In this document: piece after piece, positions 23,881 to 35,293 of the stretch | Numbering within the stretch: position 1 is the stretch's first letter | How the letters are laid out: each line of letters starts with the position of its first letter | DNA from: Hygrophila difformis | Taxonomy: Eukaryota; Streptophyta; Magnoliopsida; Lamiales; Acanthaceae | Reading direction: 5' to 3' | Length of the DNA stretch: 64,000 nucleotides | Assembly: GCA_030278955.1 (NCBI GenBank) | Contig: JAOANR010000006.1 | Location: forward strand, 51,364,915 to 51,428,914 | Position numbers and translations under genes: made by a program | The notes under the pieces: generated by a model | Seen by the model: the letters and a program-made list of their open reading frames with translations, nothing else | Databases searched by the model: none | Told to the model about the DNA's origin: nothing

Positions 23881-24522
23881 TTGTTTGGTCATATCTTCCA
23901 CGAGTTTTGGTCTCACTACCACAATCTTATCGCTCTCTTCCCAGCTTAACGGGCTTCGGCACCGTCGACCATACAATGCCTCGAATGGTGCCATGCCGAT
24001 GCTAGTATGGTAGCTATTGTTGTAGAAAAACTTAATTAGTGGTAAATGATTTTCCCAACTCCCTTTAAACTCTAGGACACACGCTCTTAGCATGTCCTCC
24101 AAGGTTTGGATCGTTCTCTTGGTTTGTCCATCCGTCATTGGGTGGAATGCAGTACTCATCTTAATATGCGTACCGAGAGCTTCTTGAAGCTTGGTCCAAA
24201 AGTGAGAGACAAATCTACTGTCTCTATCCGAAATGATGTTATGTGGTACTCCATGCCGTCGTACCACATTGTCGATGTACGCTTTTGCTAATTGGTCCAT
24301 GGTCCAAGTGTCCTTCGTTGGAATAAATATTGCCGTTTTTGTCAATCTATCAACGATCACCCAAATCTTATTCATTCCTTTTGGTGATCGTGGTAACCCC
24401 GAAATAAAATCCATTGATATATTATCCCATTTCCAACTCGGGATTTCCAATGGCTGCATTAAATCTAGGGGTTTTTGACGTACGGCTTTGACCTTTTTGC
24501 ATGTGAGGCATCTCGCCACAAA
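23869..24522 (-). pseudogene. Chromovirus integrase core, catalytic Glu replaced
   Basis: The frame starts after an in-frame TAG (24520-24522) that cuts the zinc-binding region (CLTCKKVK follows it). Core motifs are WDNISMDFISGLP (first Asp), IISDRDSRFVSHFW (second Asp) and DGQTKRTIQTLEDMLRAC, where related enzymes have an ER pair giving the catalytic Glu. Here the Glu is Lys. Together with the stop and the downstream frameshift, this says the copy cannot integrate by itself. Confidence 0.85.
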
Positions 24523-27087
24523 CTAGGCTACCTCTCTCTTCATGTTTGGCCACCAATAGTTCTTCTTCATGTCCTTATAAAGCTTATCACCCCCGGGATG
24601 AACCGAATATGGGGTGCTATGGCCTTCTTCCATCAATCTTTGCTTCAACTCGCCGCACCTCTGGGGCACGCACCATCGCCCTTTGAAACGAATATTTCCA
24701 TCCTCGTGGATAGCAAATCCGATTGCCTTGCCATCGGCAATGCTCTTTTTGATCCTTTCCATCTCCACATCGCCCGGTTGGGCGAATCTTATTTCATCAA
24801 TTATGGTAGACTCTACTATCATTGTGTTGACCACTTCGTTCACTGTGCCGGAATGCACAAGTTCTAATCTCAGCCTCGCTAAGTCCCTATACAACGCGGG
24901 CAGTATCACAAGTGAATTCGCCGCGTGTTGGGTCTTCCGACTCAAGACGTCAGCTACCACGTTGGCCTTTCCTTCATCGTAGGAAATCTCTAGATCATAG
25001 TCCTTGATCAATTCCAACCACCTTCGTTGTCTCAAATTCAACTCCTTTCGAGTGAATATGTATTTGAGGCTCTTGTGGTCAATGAACATCTGACACTTCC
25101 GCCCATAGAGATAGTGTCTCCATATCTTTAGAGCGAACACGACTGCCGCCAACTCCAAGTCGTGTGTCGAGTAATTCGCTTCATGATGTTTCAATTGACG
25201 CGATGCATATGCAATGACTCTCGAGTCTTGAATCAAAACGCATCCTAGACCTTCCTTCGAAGCGTCACTGTAAACCTCGAAATCACCATTCTCAGACGGA
25301 AATGCCAACACTGGTGCGGTGGTGAGGCGTTTCTTTAATTCTTGAAATGCAGTCTCGCATTCACTAGTCCATTCGTACTTCACTCCTTTCTTTAATAGCT
25401 GGGTCATAGGACGTGCGATTTTTGAGAAATCCTTCACAAATCGCCTATAGTATCCAGCTAGTCCCAGAAAACTTCTTATTTCTGTTGGACTCGTCGGCGA
25501 TACCCACTCTGTAACTGCCGAAATTTTCGCCGGGTCTATTGAAACTCCATCCGCGGATACTATATGTCCAAGAAATGCTACCACCATCAACCAAAAGTCG
25601 CATTTTGATAGCTCACCATATAATTGATTTTGGCGCAAGATCCCTAACACTTGGTGCAAGTGCTCGGAACGTTCCTCCTTGCTTTTCGAGTAGATCAGGA
25701 TGTCATCTATGAACACTACTACGCACTGATCTAATAATTCTCGAAATACATTGTTCATGAGGTTCATGAACATCGCTGGGGCGTTGGTTAGTCCAAACGA
25801 CAACACCGTGAACTCGTAGTGCCCATAAAGAGTTCGGAATGCCGTTTTCGAAATATCCTTCTCGGCAATCCTCAACTGGTGATACCCATATCGCAGGTCG
25901 ATCTTTGAGAATACTGAAGCTCCTTTCAACTGATCAAATAAATCCTCAATCCTCGGTACCGGGTACTTGTTCTTGACGGTCACTTGATTGAGTCCTCTAT
26001 AGTCGATGCAAAGACGTAGTCCTCCGTCTTTCTTTTTGACAAACAAGACCGGTGCTCCCCATGGAGACGTACTTGGTCTTATGCATCCTTTCTCCAATAA
26101 TTCTTCGAGTTGTTCCTTCAACTCTTTCATTTCCAGTGGCGCCATACGGTAAGGAGCCTTTGAAACAGGTTCCGTTCCCGGAATGAGATCTATGGTGAAT
26201 TCAAGATCTCTCTCAGGTGGCATACCAGGGATGTCTTTAGGAAACACATCCGGATATTCTCTTACCACTGGAATATTGTCAACCTTATCCTCTTCCGCCT
26301 CAAGGTTGTGAACGTAGCATGCGTACAACGCGTATCCCCTACTCATTAAGTTACATAACTTGAGAGCGTTAACGATTTTGTTACTCTTCTTAGGGGGTTG
26401 AGTGTAAAAGATAACTCTTTTCCCCCTACTCTTCGACAGAGTGATCTTCTGTTTTTGGCATTCGATCACTGCTTTATACCGGGTCAACCAATCCATACCC
26501 AATATAATGTCGAAGTCCCTTAGGTTAAACTCTACCAAGTTCGCGAAGAATTCTACGTTCTTGATTACTACAGGAATTCCGTTATAGCGCTCAGAACATG
26601 ATACTACTTCCCCAAAAGGTAGTTGAATTCCTAAGCTTATTATCTCGCACTTAGATAGATCTAGTTCAGTTATAACTCTTGAAGATATGATCGAACAACT
26701 AGCTCCAGAATCAAATAAAACCCTAACGGGCGTACTCAAAACATGGAACGTACCTGCCATCACATCACCCTGTTCAGGTATGTCCGCCTGGTTGATCACA
26801 TTCAACCTCCCCATGGGCCTCCCTTGATTGGCCTGCTGGTTATGATTCGGATTCGGATTTTGATTCTGGTTCTACGGATGCTGATTTTGGGTCTGGTTTG
26901 GTGGGCGCTGGTTCTGGTTCTGAGGGGGTCGATATCCCTGATTGTTACCGTATCGACCTCCTTGGTTATACGGCGGGTTGGGTCCAGCGACCAGATCTTC
27001 CCACTTAGTAATGTTTTCCAGTTGAGTACGACACTCGTTCCTTCGATGGCCAAGTCGACCACACTGGAAGCATGCGCCTTGTTGAGG
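24523..27087 (-). pseudogene. Chromovirus gag end, protease, reverse transcriptase, RNase H, integrase zinc region
   Basis: The open stretch 26814-24523 holds, in order: aspartic protease ([15 protein letters not shown]), reverse transcriptase ([33 protein letters not shown], active site FIDD at residues about 370), RNase H ([35 protein letters not shown]) and the start of integrase ([18 protein letters not shown]). The order, the FIDD box and the chromodomain downstream place it in the Tekay/Del chromoviruses. Upstream, 27087-26815 carries the C-terminal gag knuckle and an N/Q-rich tail. Gag is interrupted at 27088 by a solo LTR. This stretch is long and mostly open, so the insertion damage looks fairly recent. 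Confidence 0.9.
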
Positions 27088-28949
27088 GCATCTGTAATAC
27101 CCCGTAATAATGCATAGACATTTATTTTTGAGCCCGACCCAAATATTTTGTATCCCGAATAAACAAATTCAAGTTGTTTTGAACTACTTAATGACTTAAT
27201 CCCTTCACAGGGTACGTAGGCAACTTGGAAATCTCAATTCTAAAGTTCAGTCATGATTGAAAACAAATTCAAATTGTTTTCTTATAATTCTTGATATAAG
27301 AAAAAGAAATGGATACTAGGAGTAGAAATCATGCGACCCTAGTTCCTAGCTCGTGAGAAGCTAACACCCAACTTCGAGGACGAAGTTGATACTTAAGGGG
27401 GGTAGACTGTAATACCCGAGATTTTTATCGGCGTCCAAAGGAATAAAATTAGTTTTTTAATCCGATCAAGGTCGAAATATCTCCGAGAAGAAGAAAATAA
27501 TTTATCACAATAAATTATTGCACGGGAGCCAAAAGACGACGAATTAGAAGCCGACAAATCCGAAACCGACGAACTTAAGATTTCAAACACGAAATTAATT
27601 TCAAGTCGAAATATATTTAAGATAAGAATCATGATCCGGGAATGACCCGGAAAAATCGAGCCCGAAAATGTAGGAGGATAGAAACCCGAAAGAGAGGAGA
27701 AAAGGCCCGACGGGATCGCACGGCCCAGACCAGGCCGCGCGCCCTCCGCACAGTGTTTGGCCTTACCCCGCGCCAACCACACAGCCTGCTACACTTGACG
27801 CGGTTATGCGATATTCTTGCCTAAATTTCGACCCCCGACTAAGGAAAGTCGATCCCAGTCGGGGGAAAGGCATTTAGGACGAGAATGGAGGATCCTTAGC
27901 CTCATTCGTCAGCCTTTCAAACCCCTTGTCCTCCCCAAACTCTCCCAAAACCAAATATACAAAGTTCTTACCTTCCAACGACTTTCCGACGAGTTTCCGG
28001 CGACCAAAACCGACTGTGGAAGCGTATAGATCAAGGGACACTGATCTTGAATCATTGATAAGGGTTAGATTAGGATTCTTTCTCGTTTTTAATCTCAAAC
28101 CCCATTCTAACTTACGGATCTTTGACTTGCAAACACGTTCGTGGCCGAAGGAGAAGGAGAACGTGTGCGTAGATCCGTTCGTGGTGATTTTGGACGATCC
28201 GAGCGACCCTATGATGACCAAGAACACCATTACTGTAAGTTGATACCTTTCATATCAATACGGGTGGCTTAGGGGCGTCCGAATTAGAGACTTTGTAACG
28301 AAACGTAAAAATCGAACCTAAAAACCCCAACTCACGCGTTTTCTGAAATCCATTTAAAACCCTTATTTCAAGAGTTCAAACCGAGAAACTCAAAACTAGA
28401 CTTTTGATCCTAACACATTAATCTATGTTGTGTAAAAATTTCAGAGATTTTCATCAAAATTTACTACCTCAAATTGCGCCAAACATAAACAGTTTTCCAA
28501 ACTCTTTTCGAAAAACCGACAGTGCATATGTCCGAACTTGATGAGCATGTTCCTATAATTTCTAGTCCGATCTAGTCTTTGCAATGTAAACAAAAATTGT
28601 AGATAATCATGTCTAGTATGTGTGTATAAAATTTCAGAATTTTTGGAGTCTATTTGATATGTCAAAAAGTCGATTTTCTGAACTGTGTCAAAACTGAATC
28701 CTGACAGTGCATTGGTTGTGTAGCAAACTCGATTTTTGACATGTTTCCCCACCTTATTTCGAAATCCTTAAAACACGAAAGTTGTTCGTTATGGTATTTT
28801 TGATATATTGTACAAATTTCAGATTTTTCGGACTTGAAATGAATTTTTAAATTAAAAATGCGTAAACTGTAACGCCAAACGGGTTTAAATTGATGAGATT
28901 TTGAAATTCCAAAACAAACGGTCGAAACCTTGAAATACGATAAATGTAT

Positions 28950-31553
28950 TGTAATACCCGGGAAAATTGTTAAGAAGAATCGGAACTAATTTAATTAGAT
29001 AAATTATGGCACGGAAATGTTGCGAGCATTAACCCGAGTTCGTAGTAAATTCAAGATAGAAATTTCGAACCTGAAATGACCCGAGGAGTCGAACAAAAAA
29101 ACGTAGAGGATAGAAAACCGATAGAGAAAAGAAGAAAAGACCGACGGACCGCACGAACCGGCCGGTTCGAAGGTCGCGCGCTCTCCGCGCGCCCACGCGC
29201 GGCCACCGCGCGAGATGAGCGAGACGCGTCCGAAGACTGCTCGCGCGTGCTCCGCGCGGACAAAGCTCCATGTGCGCATCACCACTGCGCCAGAGGTGCA
29301 AGAGGTGTAAACTTTCCTTCCATGGTGGTTTTCTTGCCAAAAATCCGACCTCTATCGGTGGCAAGCCGATCACAGCCTTAGGGAAAGGCTTAAGGTCGGA
29401 TTAGGACGCCCCTTACTCATTATTTTTCAGAAAACACACCCTATACTCTTCCATCCTTCCACTCCAAGCCGAAATCCCTTCGAGTTCACTTTCCGGCGAG
29501 TATTCCGGCGAAGACGGGACGACCGGGACGAAGCCTCTGCCTTCTAGAACCTTGGTAAGTTGTATATAGTGTTTAATTCGTCACAAGTCTCAAAAACTCA
29601 AAATCTAACATTCTTTCCTTTGCTACGATTTCACGTCGGGGGACGAACAAAAAGCGATCGGAGAAGTTGGCCGTTCGTCGCGACCTTAGGACGTCCGAAA
29701 AGCCCTTACAGCAACCATATTCTCTAACTAAGTAAGTTAAGACCTTACTCTACAATTTTTGTGGTTCCTTGTCGTTTAAAACAAAAGATCTAGACACGTA
29801 ATTAAAATCGGTTTTCAAAAACCCTATTTTCGACCAATTTCAGTAATTCGACTAAAACCCTATCTTTGGGAATTCAAACCAAAAACGTTTCAACATGGAT
29901 TTTGTTCATAAGACTCTAATCTACATTGTGTCAAAATTTCAGCCATTGACATAAAGATTTGATACCCCAAATCGTGGTGCAAAGTTTCTGTGTAAAAATC
30001 GAACATTCGAAATCCTGACAGTTTTAATGACTCGACTTGATGCATGTTTTTCACCCATTTTTAGACCGAATCAAACTTGTATTTCTAAACAAAAGTTGTA
30101 GAAAATTTTATCTAGATTATACATATAAAATTTCATGAATTTTGGAGTTTATTTGATATGTCAAATAGGACGAATTCAAACTCTGTGTAAAACTGATTTT
30201 TGAACCCGAGCATGAACAGTGTGTTGATGACGATTTTTGAACACCTAAATCTCATTATTTCCAAAATCTTAAAACATGAAAGTTGTTCATTATGATGTTT
30301 TCTACAAACTGTAAAAATTTCGGATCAATTGGACTTAGAATGAATTTTTAATCGTCATTGGACTAAACTGTGACAAACTCGATTTTGCGGGCAGAAATCT
30401 TTCCTTGTAAAGAACTTGAATTTTGACTCATTTTGAAACCTTATTTCCGAAAACTCGAATCATGAAAGTTGTTCGTATGGGTGTCATTGAGCTACTGTGT
30501 AAATTTCAAAATTTTTGGTTGAAAGATGAATTTTTAATTTAAAAAGGCATAACCTGTGACAAGATGGATTTTTTTTCGAACTTAAGAAAACTCGAACTAT
30601 GAATCGTGATATCGAATACCTTGTAAACGATGAAACACAAACTTTTGGAAAATCCCGTTCACTAGGCTGAGCCGATCTTCATGCTAATATTATTTTGAGA
30701 CTGCCTCGTTAGTGGTCTCCCTACTATCTGAAATTGCCTCGTTAGATCTCGCGCGCTGTGTAATTATTAGGACTGCCTCGTTAGTGGTCCTACGACTATT
30801 GAGACTGCCTCGTTAGTGGTCTCCCATTTATTTGGACTGCCTCGTTAATGGTCCTATGTTTTGAGATTGCCCCGTTAGTGATCTCCCCGGTGTGGTGTCC
30901 TCTTCTTAGTTATCGAGATTATATTAAAAGACTTATGTGTGTATTTAATAAATTTATATTTATTTATCACGTTTTTAAATTTATGCTTTTTAAATTATGC
31001 TTCTAAATTACGTACTCTAGACTTGTATAATGATCATGTCTTTCCGCTGCAAGTAATCTGTAAACTTTAAATTAATTTCATTACGCACGAGAAGTCTAAT
31101 TTTTAATTAAACACATGTAACCCCTTAATTGTTTAGTCAGGAATTGACTTACTCGGTATATTTTTGTACTGATAAACCCGTTGTTATTTTTCTTTTACAG
31201 AGTATGTCGAGTGACGCATGCTCATCCATTTTGGGGAAAAACTTTTATGAACACTTTCGATTCTTGCGTTCCATTACTGTTTTAATTCGGGCCTGTTAAA
31301 CCCGAGTTTTGGCCATGTTGGCCGTGATTACTTTCCGCTACATCATTTACTCTATTGCGTGCATGGATGACTAGTATCTCGTATTTTGAAACTTATTATT
31401 ATTATTATTCCGGACTCAATATTTAAAAATGTCTTTAAGTCTTTTAAGTACCCATAAGCCTTGCATCTCCTTGGTAAGCTCGAAACGTCGTGTCTTGCTA
31501 GGGAGGTGTGGCGGTGGCATCCCGGCCTGGGTTATCAAATCCGGGGTGTTACA
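28950..31553 (+). repeat. Second solo LTR, nested in the first
   Basis: Runs from TGTAATACCCGGG to GGGGTGTTACA, 2604 bp, with near-matching flanks TGTAT (28945-28949) and TCTAT (31554-31558). It has the GC-rich early part (about 29.14-29.29 kb) and AT-rich end typical of the LTRs here. It contains a stem-loop array at 30697-30885. No internal region or primer site is present, so it is a product of LTR-LTR recombination. Confidence 0.85.
30697..30885. repeat. Array of six stem-loops with constant 13-nt loop
   Basis: The loop TGCCTCGTTAGTG (or a one-base variant) recurs six times. The stems flanking it differ but pair: GAGAC/GTCTC (30697-30719, 30801-30823), TAGGAC/GTCCTA (30768-30792), GGAC/GTCC (30834-30854), GAGAT/ATCTC (30863-30885). 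One copy (30730-30750) has a shortened loop and a single mispair. Confidence 0.85.
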
Positions 31554-31784
31554 TCTATACTTTTTGAAAAATCCCGTTACACTAAATCGAAACGATATCG
31601 GATACTTAGGTAGAGGGTGAGTGCTCTACAGGGTGCCCCATCTAGCCTTTTTCGGCGTGCCTGTAATGGACGCAAGATACTTGATTGAAAAACTACGCCA
31701 AAACGGCATGAGATACATGGCCTACACTCTCAGGAATATCCGTATGGGTTTCCCGAGGCTCCGGAGTGTTACTGGGTATGGCAG

Positions 31785-32045
31785 ATACGGCTGCGGCCGC
31801 CGGACGGCCGGCTACACAAGAAACTTATTAAATAGGCTGAGGCCGCCCGATCGCCGGCTAAACGAAACTTACTAAATTGGCTGAGGCCGCCGGATCGTCG
31901 GCTAAATGAAACTTACTAAATTGGCTGAGGCCGCCGGATCGCCGGCTAAATGACACTTATTAAATTGACTGCCGCCGCCGGATCGCCGGCTAAACAGAAA
32001 CTTACGAAACGGCTGTGGCCGCCGGATCGCCGGCTAAACTAAATA
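31785..32045. repeat. Tandem hairpin repeat in the outer solo LTR (GCCGCCGGATCGCCGGC type)
   Basis: Six units of about 44 bp, each with GGCCGCCGG-ATCG-CCGGCTAAA, separated by CTTACTAAATTGGCTGA-like spacers. It is related to the two-unit versions at 1515-1600 and 35937-36010. Confidence 0.85.
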
Positions 32046-32856
32046 TTGTTGAGATGGTGACGTAACGGGAAAAATTAAAAGACTTAATCCTTTTCTTTTA
32101 TGTATTTATTTATTTAAGTCTTTAATTATGCATTTAAATTATGTCTTAAATTTTATACAATGCTTAGTTTATTATTTATGAATTTAAATGCATGATCGAG
32201 GTTACAAATTAAATTCTTATTGTTCTCAAAAAAAAATTTAAAAATTATGTTCTATCTTATTTTTAAAATATGCATTCATTCATGCTATTTAATATGCCAT
32301 GTTTTAAAATTATGCCTATGCCTTATATTATCATTTTCAAATTGAATTTGGTTATGAGAAAATGTGAATTAAATTATTGTCTAGTAATTAGTCAAATTAC
32401 ACGTTTTAATACGCATGCTAAAAAAATGAGTTTTTAATTATTAAATTTTTTTTAAAACCCCTTTATTGCTATGTTAGGAATTGACTTACTCAGTATTCTT
32501 TAATACTGATAAACGTTGCTTCCTATTTTTCTATGACAGAGTATGAAGCATGAGCATACATCCGGGGAATTTATTTTGGGCATTAAATTATTTTCTGCAT
32601 GAGACTGCATACGGGCCTATTAACCCGTGTTTTGGCCATGTCGGCCCTTATATTTTATTTCCACTGCACAAGTTATATTTCCGCTGCGTGTATGGATGAT
32701 TATTATTTTTAAATATAAGTATTTCCGGACTTGGTTTAAAATTATTTTATACCCTTAGCCTTGCATCTCTCAAGGAAGCTCGAATGAAGTCGTGTCTTGC
32801 TTGGGAGGTGTGGCGGTGGCATCCCGGCCTGGGTTATCAAAAACCGGGGTGTTACA

Positions 32857-33834
32857 GCATCCCCTCGTCAAGTGAGGTATGCCGCATCTTGGGCACGGTA
32901 GTATACGGTCTCCCCTATTAACGAATCCTCCATCATTTCCCCTGTTGTTGGTCTGAAAAGGTCTATTCGGGACTCCCCGAAAGTTGTTCCCTCCTAGATT
33001 GTTTCCGGTTCTGTTGTCCCTATTCCTTTTGTCGGGTCCTTGGGGACCATGGCTAGATTCTCCGACAACCTTCCTTTTCAATTGTTGCACTCGTACGACT
33101 GCTACGGCACGATCATATACAGCCTGCAGGTCCAGATAATGGACGCCAGTAATCACCTTCCTGATGGACAAGTTCAATCCCATCTCGAACTTTTGTGCCC
33201 TCTCCCCATCAGTAGGCACAATCCTTGTTGCAAATCCCACCAACTCCTTGAAGCGGGTATACTCCTGAACCGTCTTTTTCCCTTGCTTTAGGGATAGGAA
33301 CTCCTCATACATTGCAGACTTAGTGCTCAGGGAATAAAAGTGATCCCCGAGTAGTTTCGTGAATTCGTTCCACGAGTAGGGTTCATCTCCTTCAATCAAT
33401 CTCCCTTGGGTGGTGCGCCACCATTCATCCGCCTCCCCTCCGAGATAGTACAATGCCACGTGCACCTTTTCTCCGCCCGGGCATCTAACGGCGTTCAGTA
33501 GCTTGTCGAACGTCCGGATCCATTCCTCAAGCTTAGCCGGATCTTCCTCGCCGGCGTAATGCGGCGGATGATATGGGTTTACCATGGCTAGGTAATTTAT
33601 GCGTGCTTCCGGCGGAGGTATCGCCGAAGCCTGGCCTTGGTTGACATGCGCATTGCCTAAGGCGACTAACAGTTCTTCGATGTTCCTTAGTCGGCCGTTC
33701 ATATTAGGCATCGGGGCTGCCGACTCTTCCTGAGCGTGTACACCCTCATTTGGTAGCGGTACGTCGGGTTGTCTTGGTGTCTTGTTGGTGTTAGGATGAA
33801 TGGGCTGGTTACGTAGTCTCCCCTTCTGTGTCAT
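32857..33834 (-). CDS. Chromovirus gag, N-terminal and capsid part
   Basis: The frame starts MTQKGRLRNQPIHPNTNK. Residues about 80-230 are a Retrotrans_gag capsid domain: PYHPPHYAGEEDPAKLEEW, VALYYLGGEADEWWRTT, FYSLSTKSAMYEEFLSLKQG and EYTRFKELVGFATRIV, as in Tekay-type chromoviruses. A basic G/N/R-rich stretch follows, then the first half of the zinc knuckle (CPRCGIPHLTRGC). At 32857 it meets the solo LTR. The remaining coding sequence is at 27087, so gag is split by 5.8 kb. Residues printed past 32856 in this frame come from the LTR and are not gag. Confidence 0.9.
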
Positions 33835-34062
33835 TCTGTTGCAAGCACAAGAGATTAGATCTTTATAAGAATGTGGTAAAGTGTTTGTAAAGTGATTTAT
33901 TGAATATGAAATGTGTTAACAGAAGTTGTTTGGAGTTGATAATATCACTCGTTGGAGTTTGTAAAACAATCCTCTTGGCGTAAGTTTATGCCGAGTTTAA
34001 AGAAGAGGATATTTTTTTTAAGAACAGGCGGGTCATGTTTAGGATTTTTTCCGATGTAGGTT

Positions 34063-34098
34063 AGGGTCTAGGGTTCAGGGTTTAGGGTTTAGGGTTTT
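34063..34098 (+). repeat. Short telomere-like repeat
   Basis: About four degenerate TTTAGGG units, the plant telomere motif, in the leader of the chromovirus. Confidence 0.7.
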
Positions 34099-34386
34099 CT
34101 TTGTTTGATTGTTCTTTATTTATTACATATATATTCATTATTTATTTATTTATTCCAACAAATACATTGTTTATTTGTTTGATTGAGCCTTGCAATGTAT
34201 TTGAAAATAATTTAATAGAATGCAAGAAATAATATACTTGTGTAATTTATAATATAAATACTTGAAATTTTATTACTCCATAGAAAACTTTATTTGGGTA
34301 CATGCAATCGAATGAGGATAGCAATACTAATAGTAGTTTGAAAGGAACAGAACTAGTAGTAATAATGCATCAATAAATCTCTAAGC

Positions 34387-34824
34387 CTAGAGCGAATAAG
34401 TAGGCGCATCCTCAATAGGGTCGTCTTCGTCGCTCGATATGTCGATTGGGCCTTGGCCCAATGGTCCATGGAAAACTGGGCAAGGTGGCCAAACGGGCTC
34501 AGTAGCATCGGGTGTGAGCTCGGGATTATGAGGAAATATGTCATCGGCTAAGTTAGTCAGCTCTCATCCCAAGTGTTCAACTTGTGTCCCTAGTTCGTCA
34601 TTCTTGTCTTGGAGCTCGGTCACTTGGGCCTGGAGCTCAGTGACTTGGGCCTTGAGTTGGGTTATGTCATGATGGTCAGCTTCCCTAAGGTGTCCCAGAT
34701 GGGCCATGTTAACTTCCAGTTGTCTGACCCGCGTTTTGAAATAATTTATATGTTGTTGAGATTCTAGATAAGCGTTGGTCAATTTCATCATAAGGTTCAC
34801 CATATTCGCGTTTGATTCGGCCAT
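34387..34824 (-). pseudogene. Extra leader ORF of the chromovirus, with one stop
   Basis: It begins MAESNANMVNLMMKL and is alignable over its length to the ORF at 1-483. The middle has a duplicated QAQVTELQ-type heptad, consistent with a coiled coil. A TGA at 34561-34563 interrupts it, after which the frame resumes and ends in the same acidic tail (DISSDEDDPIEDAPTYSL) with a stop at 34387-34389. It lies between the primer site (35279-35290) and gag (33834). I recognise no domain and propose no function. Confidence 0.55.
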
Positions 34825-35278
34825 CTAGTGTCAACAAGATAGGTTAGAGTTAGAACATGTTTAGAATAAAGTTAGGAAATGCAAGAATTCAAATCTACAT
34901 GCCAATATGCATATGCAATCCCCCCAATAAAATTTAATTTATGCATCCATTTATTTATCCATGAGTTTTAAAAAAAAATAGGTTTATGCCATGGATTATT
35001 TAAAATCAAGGGTAAAAATATTTGGACCACTATATTGGGCCAAAAGTAATAATTTCTTGGGTTCAAATAAAAGTATAAGTATTGGGTTAAGAAAAATATT
35101 TGGGTTAAAAGTGTGGGGTTAAAAATTTTGGGCTCAAAAATTGTGGGCTTCAAAAATAATAATAATTTGGGCTATAAGTTTAGGTTCCAAAAGTGATAGT
35201 TTTAAAAATAATGGTTTAAAATAATACAAGTTTTAAAATAATAAGTAAAATAGTAATAGCTTAAAAAAATTATTCCGG

Positions 35279-35290
35279 GCTCTGATACCA
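35279..35290 (-). other. Primer-binding site, initiator tRNA-Met type
   Basis: Minus strand TGGTATCAGAGC, three bases from the LTR end at 35294. It marks the 5' end of the chromovirus internal region. Confidence 0.9.
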
Positions 35291-35293
35291 ACT

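Larger units (their letters stand above)
27093..32856 (+). repeat. Solo LTR (extended form) inserted in the chromovirus gag
   Basis: It starts TGTAATACCCCG at 27093, ends GGTGTTACA at 32856 and is flanked by perfect 5-bp duplications GCATC (27088-27092, 32857-32861). Gag coding resumes in frame across one copy, which proves the insertion point. Subtracting the nested LTR (28950-31553) leaves about 3.16 kb. The first 315 bp are the two-tract 3' UTR module; the usual LTR start TGTAATACCCGAG lies inside at 27408, preceded by AAGGGGGGTAGAC. Confidence 0.9.
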
